Positions 53,961-64,000 of a stretch of DNA of 64,000 nucleotides are shown one piece after another; positions within the stretch are counted from its first letter, which is position 1; each line of letters begins with the position of its first letter. Below the pieces are notes generated by a model. The model was not told the DNA's origin. It ran no database searches and saw only the letters and a list, made by a program, of their open reading frames with translations. A program made the position numbers and the translations under genes. This DNA comes from an uncultured Lachnospiraceae bacterium. GTDB lineage: Bacteria; Bacillota; Clostridia; Lachnospirales; Lachnospiraceae. The stretch lies in NCBI GenBank assembly GCA_910587715.1, contig CAJUMV010000007.1:1-64000 (forward strand). Direction: 5' to 3'.

Positions 53961-55298
53961 ATGAAGTTTCTTGATTTGCTGCGGATGAGCAGCAGTAATC
54001 TCTGGAAAAGAAAAGTGAGAACAATCCTGACGGTGCTTGGCGTGGTGATCGGCGTGGCGTCCATCGTGGTCATGGTGTCGCTGGGTTTGGGACTAAGCCG
54101 TTCCCTGATGGCGCAGTACGAGTCCTACGGAAGCCTGACCCAGATTACGGTGAACGAGCCTTGGGGCGATTCTTCCTCGGAGGAGGTGAAGCGTCTGGAC
54201 CAGAAGCTGATTGACGAGATTCTGGCAATGGAGCATGTGGAGTCGGTGTACCCCATGCTGCGGACGCAGGCGCTTGCCAAATACGGGAGCTACGAGGGTT
54301 ATCTGCAGTTACAGGGACTGCCGAAGGAATATTTTGAAGAAATAAATATCGAGGTGGGAGGGGGGCAGCTTCCGGGAAACGACGAGAAACTGACTTTTTT
54401 CTATGGCTGTGAAGTCTTACAGAATTTTTATAATCCAAAAGGGAATGGCATGGGAGGGCCGCCGGATATTGATCTGATGAAGGATCCGATTTTTGTGATT
54501 TTTGATATGGACGCCTACTATGAGGCGGGTTCCACGGATGAGAACGGGCAGACGAAGAAGCCACCGAAGAAATACCTGATTGAGACATGCGGTGTGGAGG
54601 CGTCTCCCGGGGAGGATCAGTGGTCGCAGTACGGCTGGTATACCTTTTGTGATATCGACCAGCTCATGGCGGAGTTGAAAAAAATCTTCAAGAATAAGGT
54701 GATTCCCGGACAGCCTTCAACGAAGACGGGAAAGCCATATAAGGAAATTTTTTACAGCCAGCTTCTGGTGAACGTGGACAGCATGGACAATGTGGTGGCT
54801 TTGCAGAAATCGCTGACGGATTTAGGCTATGACGCCTACAGCCAGGCGGAGTGGGTAGAGTCTGAGCAGAAGACCATGGGTTATATTCAGGCGGTGCTCG
54901 GCGGCATCGGCGCGGTGTCGCTGTTCGTAGCGGCTATCGGCATCACCAACACGATGATGATGTCCATTTATGAGCGCACCAAGGAAATCGGCGTGATGAA
55001 AGTGCTGGGGTGTGATTTGCGCAATATTCGCAGCCTATTTCTGATGGAAGCTGGGTTTATCGGGTTTATTGGCGGCGTGATCGGGTTGATTTTAAGCTTT
55101 ATCCTGTCCGTGGTGATCAATAAGGTGGCGGCGAACGCCAATGAGTATATGAATACTTCGGGCGGTATTTCCTATATTCCCATCTGGCTGGTGTTTCTGT
55201 CACTGGTGTTTGCGGTGATGGTCGGCATGGTGGCGGGGTTTTTCCCGGCGAGAAGGGCGATGCGGCTGAGTCCGCTGGCGGCGATACGGAACGAATAA
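53961..55298 (+). CDS. MacB-like ABC permease (FtsX family)
   Basis: 445 residues. N-terminal membrane helix (about 20-45), a large extracytoplasmic MacB-PCD domain, and three C-terminal helices with GITNTMMMSIYERTKEIGVMKVLG, KVLGC and FPARRAMRLSPLAAIR. It completes the exporter with the ATPase at 51212. MacB-type proteins act as mechanotransmitters for export or cell-wall tasks rather than ordinary transport. Confidence 0.88.
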   Translation: MKFLDLLRMSSSNLWKRKVRTILTVLGVVIGVASIVVMVSLGLGLSRSLMAQYESYGSLTQITVNEPWGDSSSEEVKRLDQKLIDEILAMEHVESVYPMLRTQALAKYGSYEGYLQLQGLPKEYFEEINIEVGGGQLPGNDEKLTFFYGCEVLQNFYNPKGNGMGGPPDIDLMKDPIFVIFDMDAYYEAGSTDENGQTKKPPKKYLIETCGVEASPGEDQWSQYGWYTFCDIDQLMAELKKIFKNKVIPGQPSTKTGKPYKEIFYSQLLVNVDSMDNVVALQKSLTDLGYDAYSQAEWVESEQKTMGYIQAVLGGIGAVSLFVAAIGITNTMMMSIYERTKEIGVMKVLGCDLRNIRSLFLMEAGFIGFIGGVIGLILSFILSVVINKVAANANEYMNTSGGISYIPIWLVFLSLVFAVMVGMVAGFFPARRAMRLSPLAAIRNE

Positions 55299-55310
55299 TA
55301 ACGTAAAAAG

Positions 55311-55506
55311 ATAATTGCGAAACTCCTTCATGTGTGTTGGAATTGAGCAAATAGCATAATCAACGCAGACGCGCTTGCGCTCCGTTCCAAACGTAATGGT
55401 ACTAGACTCGAAAATACCTCGTCAAGTACCAACGTTTTCCAAGGGTCTGCTTATGATTATGCTATTCGCTCAATAAATACCGTGATGTGATGAGTTTCGC
55501 AATTAT
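55311..55506. repeat. 196-bp imperfect palindrome
   Basis: ATAATTGCGAAACTC (55311-55325) is a perfect inverted copy of 55492-55506; TTGAGC-AA-ATAGCATAATC (55343-55361) matches the complement of 55455-55473 with 18 of 19; further inside, GCAGAC/GTCTGC and GGTACT/AGTACC also pair. No gene lies inside. It could be a MITE-like element or a very long RNA hairpin. Confidence 0.75.
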
Positions 55507-55544
55507 TTATGTGACAATGCGAACTGCGTATGGAGGGTTTGTGA

Positions 55545-56552
55545 ATGCGGAAGAAAATGGCGATTTTAGCGGGAGTTTGTGTGCTGGGGCTTTGTGTTGG
55601 GTGCGGGCAGCGGGAGGATGACGCGGCACAGGGGCAGGTGATTTCTGAGGCGTCGGGCGAGGCGGATGCTTCAGTGGCGGAGAACGACGGTGCGGAGGCT
55701 GACGGCGAAGGCGGTCCGTCCGGCAGGGATGTTTTGCCTGATGCGAATGGCGGGCTGGCGGATGTGGCAGAGGCTGCGGAGACGGAAGCAGACAGCGGGC
55801 ATGTGCAGCCTGCAGATGCAGATGACGGGGTACAGGCGGGGCTGGAAAGCGGGGAGGCGTCCCCGTCTGTGAAAGAGAAAAAGGGGCTGGAGATACCCGA
55901 AAACGGCAGGCGGCTGACGGCGGAGGAGCTGGCGGTGTATACGGAGTGGCTACAGGATCATTCCAATTATGGATTCCTTTTGTCCGATTGGGAGAATCCG
56001 GCGCAGATCGATCTCTATCAGGTGTTTTACAGCAGTGCGGGAGTTGGGAGACCGGGAACAGAGGAGGAGAAGCGGGCGCATTTGGAGCGATGGAATCAGG
56101 AGGAGATTGAGACGGATTTCGGCGCCATAGATAAGGCGGCTGTGGACGCTCTGCTTCTGGAAAAAGTGGGGTATACCTACGACGAACTCGTGACAAATGG
56201 CAGCAGGGGGATGGAGGACTGGTATTATGCGGAGACGGACAGCTTCTGTTCGGAGAGCGGGGATACCAATTACTGCCAGTTTATATGTACGGACGGTGTG
56301 AGCAATGAGGACGGCACGGTTGTCACGCTGCAATGCGACGGGGACGACTGGGTGCGGACATGCGAGGTGAAAGTGAGCGTCGAGTCGGGGCGGTTTCTCG
56401 GCAATCATATTGCGGAGGGGTGGATTCGCGACACGGAAGGATTTGTAGAGAGGCATACAGAAGAGAGGGGCGACTGTCTGATTGAAGCGTCAGTTTTTGA
56501 GAATTTAAACATGGATGCGGACGTCTCCGCGGTGGAAATATTTCTGGTGTAA
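55545..56552 (+). CDS. Hypothetical lipoprotein
   Basis: 335 residues. A lipoprotein signal peptide ends with LCVGCG (Cys near 20). Residues 25-115 form an Ala/Glu/Gly-rich linker of low complexity; the globular domain from about 125 starts GRRLTAEELAVYTEWLQDHSNYGFLL. The domain may be a member of DUF-only families; no function can be assigned. An extracellular, membrane-tethered location is likely. Confidence 0.65.
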   Translation: MRKKMAILAGVCVLGLCVGCGQREDDAAQGQVISEASGEADASVAENDGAEADGEGGPSGRDVLPDANGGLADVAEAAETEADSGHVQPADADDGVQAGLESGEASPSVKEKKGLEIPENGRRLTAEELAVYTEWLQDHSNYGFLLSDWENPAQIDLYQVFYSSAGVGRPGTEEEKRAHLERWNQEEIETDFGAIDKAAVDALLLEKVGYTYDELVTNGSRGMEDWYYAETDSFCSESGDTNYCQFICTDGVSNEDGTVVTLQCDGDDWVRTCEVKVSVESGRFLGNHIAEGWIRDTEGFVERHTEERGDCLIEASVFENLNMDADVSAVEIFLV

Positions 56553-56693
56553 CGGAGAGGTTTTTTACAGACAATAGTGTTAGGTTAAAGTAATTTGAAA
56601 AATGCTTGCTTTTTTCTCCGGAAATGTTGTATGATAGATTTACATAAGTATTTATTATGGTAATCTTGCACAACATAGGATGGAGGAGTGGGC

Positions 56694-57785
56694 ATGAAAA
56701 AATACAAAAGATTGGCAAAGATATGCATGACGGCTCTTGCCGCCTGTGGGATGCTGCTTGCGCCTGCGGCGGCAATGAAGGTGCAGGCGGAGGAAGTCAT
56801 CGCCACGGTGCAGGGTAAGGTGATGGAGGGAACGACCTCCAAGTTGTTATATCTGGACACCTCGGACGGAAAAATGGAGATAAAGATTGACGGCAGCACC
56901 AGCACAGGCAACTGTAAGATGCTTTTGCCGGATAAGAAGATCAGCGTGTCGGTGGCAAATGGGAACGACGGTTATCTCCATGCGGTTTCAATCTCAGAGA
57001 GTGGGGAAAATCCCAGCGTGGAACTGGATACCTCAAAGGTTTCCAATGTGGTCGGGACAGTGAATGATAAGACGACAGAAGATGTGCTGCATTTGGATAC
57101 GGCGCAGGGCGAGATGGAGTTAAAAATTGACAAGAACACGGATCTTAGCAACTGTTCCGTTCTGGTGGTTTCCGGGAAATATGTGGTGAGCTGTGCGAGA
57201 GGCGAGGATGCCTACATGCATGCCATCAGCATTGCGGATGTGGCGGCGGCGCCCGCCCCCTCAACGGACATGTCTCAGACGGGAACGGCATCCCAGACGT
57301 ACACGCAGACGCCGGTGGTGAATCCCACAGGCGAGACGAGATCCGTGACGGGCACGGTGAAGGATAACACGGAGGAGTCAACACTTTATCTGGCAACTTC
57401 CGAGGGGACTTTTACTTTTAAAATTGACGACAGCACGGACACGTCCAAAGGGATGGTTCTGACGCCGGACAATAAGCTGATGGTTACTTATTTCAGAGGC
57501 TCGGACAGCAATCTCCACGTGGCGTCGATTGTGGGTGTGAAAGACAGTTCCTCGGCTTCGGTGGACACTTCGTCGCGGGCTACGGTAATTGGCACGGTCA
57601 AGGCAAAGTCTACGGAGAATGTTCTTGTTCTGGATACTTCCGCGGGTGAGATGGAATTGAAAATGGACAAGGTGGCAGGACCGTCCGGCTGCAAGGTTCT
57701 GGTGGAGGACAAGAAGGTTTCCGTGACCTGTTCCAGAGGGGATGATGCGTATATGCACGCACTCACGATTACGGCAGTAAAGTAA
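56694..57785 (+). CDS. Secreted protein of four tandem beta repeats
   Basis: 363 residues with signal peptide (MTALAACGMLLAPAAAMKVQA). The mature protein is four copies of a roughly 65-75-residue unit, each with the pattern V-GTV-(8)-LxLDT..GEMELKID..(8-12)..CxVL...V..A.G.D.YMHA.SI. Copies begin near residues 27, 107, 203 and 290. A Thr/Pro/Gln-rich linker separates the second and third. The start 56694 lies 6 bases after GGAGGA. The promoter TTGCTT-18-TATGAT is at about 56600-56640. Function unknown. Confidence 0.7.
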   Translation: MKKYKRLAKICMTALAACGMLLAPAAAMKVQAEEVIATVQGKVMEGTTSKLLYLDTSDGKMEIKIDGSTSTGNCKMLLPDKKISVSVANGNDGYLHAVSISESGENPSVELDTSKVSNVVGTVNDKTTEDVLHLDTAQGEMELKIDKNTDLSNCSVLVVSGKYVVSCARGEDAYMHAISIADVAAAPAPSTDMSQTGTASQTYTQTPVVNPTGETRSVTGTVKDNTEESTLYLATSEGTFTFKIDDSTDTSKGMVLTPDNKLMVTYFRGSDSNLHVASIVGVKDSSSASVDTSSRATVIGTVKAKSTENVLVLDTSAGEMELKMDKVAGPSGCKVLVEDKKVSVTCSRGDDAYMHALTITAVK

Positions 57786-57806
57786 ATAAATGAAATACAT
57801 GATTTG

Positions 57807-59255
<1,449 letters not shown>

Positions 59256-59267
59256 TGCTTATGAAGA

Positions 59268-59299
59268 AACAGGCGCTTCATGGAGGCGGGGCGCCTGTT
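59268..59299 (+). terminator. Terminator of eno
   Basis: AACAGGCGC pairs with GCGCCTGTT, followed by CGTTTG, 12 bases after the stop. Confidence 0.65.
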
Positions 59300-59318
59300 C
59301 GTTTGAGAGGAGAGGAAA

Positions 59319-60050
59319 ATGAAGCGAATGGGCGTTTTGTCGGATACGCACGGGAAGCTGCGGGATGAGGTGGTGGAGATTCTGCGGGGGTGCGATGTGA
59401 TTTTACATGCGGGGGATATCAATACGCCGAAGGTGATGGAGAGTCTTAAGGAAATCGCGCCGCTTTATATTGTACGTGGGAATGCGGATAAAGAGTGGGC
59501 GGAGGGACTGCCGGAAAGCTTGTCGGAGGAAATCTGCGGGCTGCGGGTTTTCATGGTACATAACAAAAAGCATATGCCGGAAGAGATGGGAAATTATGAT
59601 CTGGCGGTATTCGGGCATTCTCATAAATATGAGGAGCGCAGGGAGGGGACATGCCTTTATCTGAATCCCGGAAGCTGCGGACCGAGAAGGTTTTCCCAAC
59701 CTGTGACCATGGCGGTGGTGGAAATAGAGGAAGAGACAGGAGAGCTTCGGGTCAACAGAAAAGACATTGCGCAGGATATGCAGGCGACCATGGATAAAAA
59801 GGGCGGACGGACTGCGATGGAAAAAGGAAAGGGAGGCGGCGCAGAGGAATTGGAGGAAACGACATTTTCTGTGGACAGACTGCGCCTGATTCTGCGGGAT
59901 GTAGATAAAGGGAAAAGCGTTTCCGATATCGCTGTGAAATATGGAATATCTAAGGATATGACGGAGCAGATCTGCCGTCTCTATCTGACCCATCCCGGCA
60001 TTGACGCGGCGGGGGTGCGGGAAAAAATGGGGATGCCGCGGGACCGGTAG
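59319..60050 (+). CDS. YfcE-type metallophosphoesterase with C-terminal extension
   Basis: 243 residues. Calcineurin-like motifs SDTHGK, HAGDI, VRGNAD, MVHNK and GHSHKY lie in residues 1-150, giving a complete di-metal site. The last ~60 residues (RLILRDVDKGKSVSDIAVKYGISKDMTEQI) read like a helix-turn-helix, an addition not typical of YfcE. A phosphodiesterase acting on a nucleotide or phospho-small molecule is likely. Confidence 0.8.
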   Translation: MKRMGVLSDTHGKLRDEVVEILRGCDVILHAGDINTPKVMESLKEIAPLYIVRGNADKEWAEGLPESLSEEICGLRVFMVHNKKHMPEEMGNYDLAVFGHSHKYEERREGTCLYLNPGSCGPRRFSQPVTMAVVEIEEETGELRVNRKDIAQDMQATMDKKGGRTAMEKGKGGGAEELEETTFSVDRLRLILRDVDKGKSVSDIAVKYGISKDMTEQICRLYLTHPGIDAAGVREKMGMPRDR

Positions 60051-60146
60051 GGCGGCGGGCGGTAGTCATTTCTGAGTATATGTGAGGTATTATTTGATAA
60101 AATATAAGCTGAGTATTTGGGGTAAACACATTTGGAGGGCATCAGG

Positions 60147-61061
60147 ATGGGAATTTTAACAGAAGAAGAGCTAAGGGACAGAATAACGGACAGCTATGAT
60201 GAAATGTGCCTTTATCAAGAAAAAGGCGATTATAAAAAGGCGTTTGAAATTCTATATGAAATGTGGGAGCTGCTTCCGGGAAACAAAATAGATCATGAGG
60301 AGAGTTTTTCTGTCGTAGCGGGAATTATTGAAAATGCGATTGATTGCGGTGACAAAGAAGTTATGCGGCAATGGATCGATAAAATGGATTATATAGCGGA
60401 AAAAAGGGAGAGGGAGACAGGAGACAAAGGAGAAAAAGAATATTACCGTGGTAAAGTGGAATATGAACTCGGTAATTATGAAGAAGCCCATAAAAATCTG
60501 CACAGTGCGGTGAAAAACGGCTGGCGACTGACAGAGTATGATAAGAAGTATGCAGATTTTTTGGCAGATAAGAAAAACACAGGAAAATCAGACAGGAATG
60601 TTGGTTTAAACGTGAATGATTCTAATACAGTTGGAAAGGGCAACGAAGAACTAGATGAAAAGACATATAAGAAAATTACCAGTTTAAGTAACAGGGCAGA
60701 CAAGTGCGCGGAAAAGGGGGAGTTTGACAAGGCAAAACAATTATTCCTTGAAGCGCTTGCTTATGTGTCGCTGCCAAAGTATAACTGGGAGGCGAGTACA
60801 TGGCTATATACGGCGTTGGGAGACGTGTCATACCTTGATGGCAAGTATGACAGCGCCATAGAGTATCTGAATGAGGCATTGAAATGTCCTGACGGAATCG
60901 GGAATCCCTTTATTTTGTTAAGATTGGGAGAAAGCTTTTATGAGAGCCATAATATGGAGAAAGCAAGAGAGTATCTGATTCAGGCATATATGTGCGAGGG
61001 CGCTGAAATCTTTGAAGGCGAGGATAAGAAATATAAAAAACTGATTGATGATTTCATATAG
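60147..61061 (+). CDS. TPR-repeat protein, hypothetical
   Basis: 304 residues, soluble, with no signal peptide. Helical pairs with YQEKGDYKKAFEIL, VEYELGNYEEAHKNL, GEFDKAKQLFLEAL, DGKYDSAIEYLNEAL and ESHNMEKAREYLIQAY are TPR-like. This fits a protein-binding scaffold; partners are unknown. Lower G+C than neighbours. Start chosen at ATG 60147. Confidence 0.65.
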   Translation: MGILTEEELRDRITDSYDEMCLYQEKGDYKKAFEILYEMWELLPGNKIDHEESFSVVAGIIENAIDCGDKEVMRQWIDKMDYIAEKRERETGDKGEKEYYRGKVEYELGNYEEAHKNLHSAVKNGWRLTEYDKKYADFLADKKNTGKSDRNVGLNVNDSNTVGKGNEELDEKTYKKITSLSNRADKCAEKGEFDKAKQLFLEALAYVSLPKYNWEASTWLYTALGDVSYLDGKYDSAIEYLNEALKCPDGIGNPFILLRLGESFYESHNMEKAREYLIQAYMCEGAEIFEGEDKKYKKLIDDFI

Positions 61062-61146
61062 AGTCATCGCATGACATTTATTTGGAAGTCAATACCGGGC
61101 TGATGGAGAAAAACTTTCATTTGAGACCCTGATACGGAGGATTATT

Positions 61147-62682
61147 GTGATACAGATCATAAAGAGCAACAAGACACAGTTTGAATATGACATACAGGCA
61201 CTTTTGAAGTCCTTTTACCCAGAGTGGGAGCCGCGTATGCTGGCGCCGGACTCAGAGGTCAGGGACAGAAGGATATTGGAAGGCGAGCCGGTGATGGAGC
61301 TGTTTTTCGGCGGGGATGAGGTGACGCTTAATATGCTTTGCGGGGCGGCGCATTCAAGAAATACAGATGGTTTACATAACGTGGATTCCGCAGCAGGAGC
61401 GGACGAGAAAGAGAAGAAGCATATTTACACTTGGCACCCCCGGGAACAGGCGGGCACCCCGGAATATAAAAATGCGTTCAAGCGGTTTTTCTATCAATCT
61501 CTCTGCGAGGAGACGGGCACGACCCTGCCGTGGGGGAATCTGACGGGCATTCGTCCCACGAAGATTGCCATGACCATGATGGAGCAGGGGAAAAGCGAGG
61601 CGGAAACCGCAGATTATCTGAAAACCATGCATCTGGTGAGCGGAGAGAAAACTGCGCTGGCGTTGGACATTGCGAAGAGGGAGCAGGAGATTTTGAGCAC
61701 CCTGCACTACGAAAATGGGTACAGCCTTTATGTGGGGATTCCCTTCTGCCCCACCACCTGCCTGTACTGCTCCTTTACCTCCTATCCGATCGGCGCGTGG
61801 AAAAAGAAGGTGGGCAGTTATCTGGCGGCTTTGGAGCGCGAGATTGACGCGACGGCGGAAATGATGCGGGATAAGATACTGGACACCGTCTATATCGGTG
61901 GCGGCACGCCCACGTCCCTGTCGGCGCAGGAGCTTGCGCGGCTTCTTACGAGATTGAAGAGCGCGTTTGATTTCAGCACCGTGCAGGAGTTCACGGTGGA
62001 GGCGGGGAGAGCCGACAGCATTACGGAGGAAAAGCTGCGGGTGCTTTTGGAAAACGGGGTAACGCGGATTTCCGTGAATCCCCAGACCATGAAGCAGGTG
62101 ACCCTTGACCTGATTGGCAGGCGGCATACCGTGGAACAGGTGGAAGAGGCTTTCCGGCTTGCCAGACAGATTGGTTTTGACAATATCAATATGGACATCA
62201 TTCTGGGACTGCCGGGGGAGACAGCGGCGGATGTGGCGCATACCATTGAGGCAATTAAAGCGCTCTCGCCAGATGCCCTGACGGTACATTCCCTTGCGGT
62301 GAAACGTGCCTCCAAACTGGGGAAATGGATCGAGGAACACGGTGCGACCGCCTACAATAACACGGAGGAAATCATGGAGATTGCGGCGCGCGGCGCGGCG
62401 GCTATGGAGATGGTGCCCTACTATCTTTACCGCCAGAAAAATATGTCGGGCAATTTTGAGAATGTGGGCTATTCCAGACAGGGTAAGTACGGCATTTACA
62501 ACATTCTGATCAACGAGGAGAAACAGACGATCGCGGCGCTGGGCGCCGGCTCTATCACCAAGGGTGTTTTCACGGACGACCGGATCGAGCGGTGCGAGAA
62601 TGTGAAGGATGTGACCCAGTATATCGAAAGAGTGGAGGAGATGATTGAGCGGAAAGGGAGGCTTTTAAACTGTATTTTATAG
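61147..62682 (+). CDS. hemZ: Radical SAM coproporphyrinogen III oxidase-like protein
   Basis: 511 residues starting at GTG behind ACGGAGG. N-terminal HemZ-specific region (about 1-160), then a radical SAM domain with CPTTCLYCSF (CX3CX2C) and GGGTPTSLSAQEL, as in HemN/HemZ proteins. HemZ members may oxidise coproporphyrinogen, but the activity of many HemN-like proteins differs. No other heme genes are in the window. Confidence 0.88.
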   Translation: MIQIIKSNKTQFEYDIQALLKSFYPEWEPRMLAPDSEVRDRRILEGEPVMELFFGGDEVTLNMLCGAAHSRNTDGLHNVDSAAGADEKEKKHIYTWHPREQAGTPEYKNAFKRFFYQSLCEETGTTLPWGNLTGIRPTKIAMTMMEQGKSEAETADYLKTMHLVSGEKTALALDIAKREQEILSTLHYENGYSLYVGIPFCPTTCLYCSFTSYPIGAWKKKVGSYLAALEREIDATAEMMRDKILDTVYIGGGTPTSLSAQELARLLTRLKSAFDFSTVQEFTVEAGRADSITEEKLRVLLENGVTRISVNPQTMKQVTLDLIGRRHTVEQVEEAFRLARQIGFDNINMDIILGLPGETAADVAHTIEAIKALSPDALTVHSLAVKRASKLGKWIEEHGATAYNNTEEIMEIAARGAAAMEMVPYYLYRQKNMSGNFENVGYSRQGKYGIYNILINEEKQTIAALGAGSITKGVFTDDRIERCENVKDVTQYIERVEEMIERKGRLLNCIL

Positions 62683-62906
62683 TTATGTAAACTAAAATTG
62701 GCAAAGTATACCACAAAAACGACAATCTATACCAACCCCATAGAAAAAAAGTGCTTTTTCACATACAATACACTTACTGCAACACAGATTTAAGAAAAAA
62801 GGTTGACATGAAATGACGCGAAAGGATACCATTAGCAAGCATTAGCTAATCTGCGCCCTTTTGCGCCTTTTTTTGCTGCCCGCTCTATAATTTTATTGTC
62901 AATTAC

Positions 62907-62960
62907 AAAGCCGCTATCTTTACGGAACCGCGTGTTCCCGTGAAGATAGCGGCTTTCTGC
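62907..62960 (+). terminator. Long terminator-like hairpin
   Basis: Bases 62907-62925 and 62938-62956 pair in 18 of 19 positions, followed by CTGC. It directly precedes the open frame of the surface protein fragment. Confidence 0.6.
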
Positions 62961-62973
62961 GCGCATAAGCAGA
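62953..62973. repeat. 21-bp sequence shared with 12146-12166
   Basis: This is the second exact copy, with core CTGCGCGCATAAGCAG, again at the edge of a terminator hairpin. Confidence 0.6.
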
Positions 62974-62988
62974 GTCGGAAAGCGTTAG

Positions 62989-64000
62989 AGACAGGATGCG
63001 TCCTACCCCGCAGCCACGGACGGCGCCATCACAGGATTGACCTTCGGTACCACCTACGAATACCGGGTAAAGAACACGGACGGCAGTTTTGGTACATGGA
63101 AAGACGCCACACCAAGCGGCACAAAGATAGAGAACCTTCCCGCAGGGGAGTACGAAATACGCGTCAAGGCTGTGGAGACAGGCAACACCAGTTTCCAGAG
63201 CGAGACCGCAACGGTCACCATCGGGGAGCTGCCCGGTGTGAAGATAACCTTTATGGCGGACGGAAAGGAATATGCAGTTCGCTATACGAAAAGCGGCGGC
63301 ACACTGACGGACATTCCGTCCGTGCCTGCTAAAGAAAATGCGGTGGGCGCATGGTGTATGGACGAACAGGGCACCCCTGCGGTGTTTACCGGCATTACCG
63401 CGGACATGACCGTCTATGCGGTCTACACTATGGCATACACCGTCACCGTGGAGGGCGTGGCAAAGAAACCCGGCAAGCCCGCAGACGGCGGGGACAAAGA
63501 GGACGACCCGAAACCAGACCCGGCACCCGGCGACACGACTCCGACAGAGAAACAGCCGGAAGGCAGACCAGGAACAAAACCCAGACAGGAAGAAAGCACG
63601 GAGCCGGAAGAAAGCGGGAAGCCATGGAGGGATTCTGATACGGAAGCGGGAAGGCAGGAGACAGGAGGCGCAGAGACAGGAACATCCACGATGGACAGCC
63701 CGGATTCACAGCCCGGAACGGCGGACAGCACAAGCTCCGGGCAGCCCGCAGGCACACCAACACAGCAGGAAGAAATGAAACTCGGAAACGGCACGGTCAT
63801 CGTTACCGTGGTATGCGAGGAAGAAAAATGCACCGCGGCAGTGGCGGACACCGAAGCGGTCATAAAGGCGGTACTGACGCCCGAGCAGCAGGCACTTGTA
63901 AACGGCGGCGAGACCATAGAGATTCGGATCGATGTGACCGATATCTCCGAAAAAGTACCCGCACAGGACAAGGAAGTGATCGAGAGCGGCATCAAGGCGT
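62989..64000 (+). pseudogene. 5'-truncated surface protein fragment (runs off right edge)
   Basis: An in-frame TAG at 62986-62988 is followed by an open frame that has no ATG until 63253, yet already reads as folded domain from 63001 on (SYPAATDGAITGLTFGTTYE). Order: an Fn3-like domain, an InlB-type beta-grasp repeat (63240-63450), a Pro/Glu/Gly/Thr-rich linker and the start of another beta domain (GNGTVIVTVVCEEEKC). The pattern is that of large Gram-positive cell-wall proteins. The N-terminal part is missing, so it is either a gene remnant or a module joined by rearrangement. Confidence 0.6.

Larger units (their letters stand above)
62683..62988 (+). other. Intergenic region between hemZ and a truncated surface gene
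   Basis: TTGACA at about 62802-62807 is followed by TACCAT 18 bases on, a possible promoter. A short GCGC hairpin with T run is near 62855-62870. A long hairpin of 18 of 19 paired bases is at 62907-62956. The 21-bp sequence shared with 12146-12166 then begins at 62953. No gene is seen here. Confidence 0.5.

Overview
The window looks like a chromosomal segment of a gut-type Clostridia, most likely family Lachnospiraceae. This rests on strong AGGAGG ribosome sites, balanced base composition, and a set of Firmicutes genes: mecA, independent phosphoglycerate mutase, hemZ, a fused AmmeMemoRadiSam B/A protein, and FlxA-like and DUF6033-like proteins. This is inference from gene content; there is no rRNA gene to confirm it. 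I see no tRNA, rRNA, CRISPR array, transposase or integrase.

Layout. 0-6 kb: end of a MATE transporter, a small hydrolase, AmmeMemoRadiSam genes, and a Rieske/FAD oxidoreductase next to a tocopherol-cyclase-like protein. 6-9.8 kb: a translationally coupled operon of a MotA/ExbB-like channel, a MotB/OmpA-like protein and a MutS-type ATPase that carries a one-base frameshift. 10-16.8 kb: orphan flagellar-type proteins, a GNAT fusion, a lipoprotein with a duplicated domain, a decayed HD-GYP gene, and two copies of a LytTR-like promoter element. 17-21.6 kb: a hybrid histidine kinase and a chemoreceptor. 21.7-31 kb: glycan genes (GH31 with a divergent AraC regulator; a GH112 phosphorylase with an N-acetylhexosamine kinase behind a TetR gene) with purF between them. 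31-35.8 kb: a dissociated NRPS-like operon (SCP2 protein, hydrolase, condensation-like enzyme, acyl carrier protein, AMP ligase) under a promoter with two TetR-type operators. 36-45.5 kb: DUF6033-like protein, HTH-Uma2 protein, Rrf2 regulator, BlaI plus an M56-M23 fusion, MecA, DEAD helicase, YgjP-like metalloprotease. 45.6-63 kb: gpmI, a GntR-controlled ABC exporter, a MacB-like exporter with a CARDB-type accessory protein, secreted proteins, enolase, phosphodiesterase, TPR protein and hemZ. The right edge holds a 5'-truncated surface protein fragment.

The two strongest candidates for a little-described system are the MotA/OmpA/MutS operon (6082-9842) and the SCP2-hydrolase-condensation-ACP-ligase operon (31097-35787). 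A third point of interest is a pair of 63-residue paralogous proteins, each placed with its own similar promoter directly upstream of a central metabolic gene (purF and gpmI).
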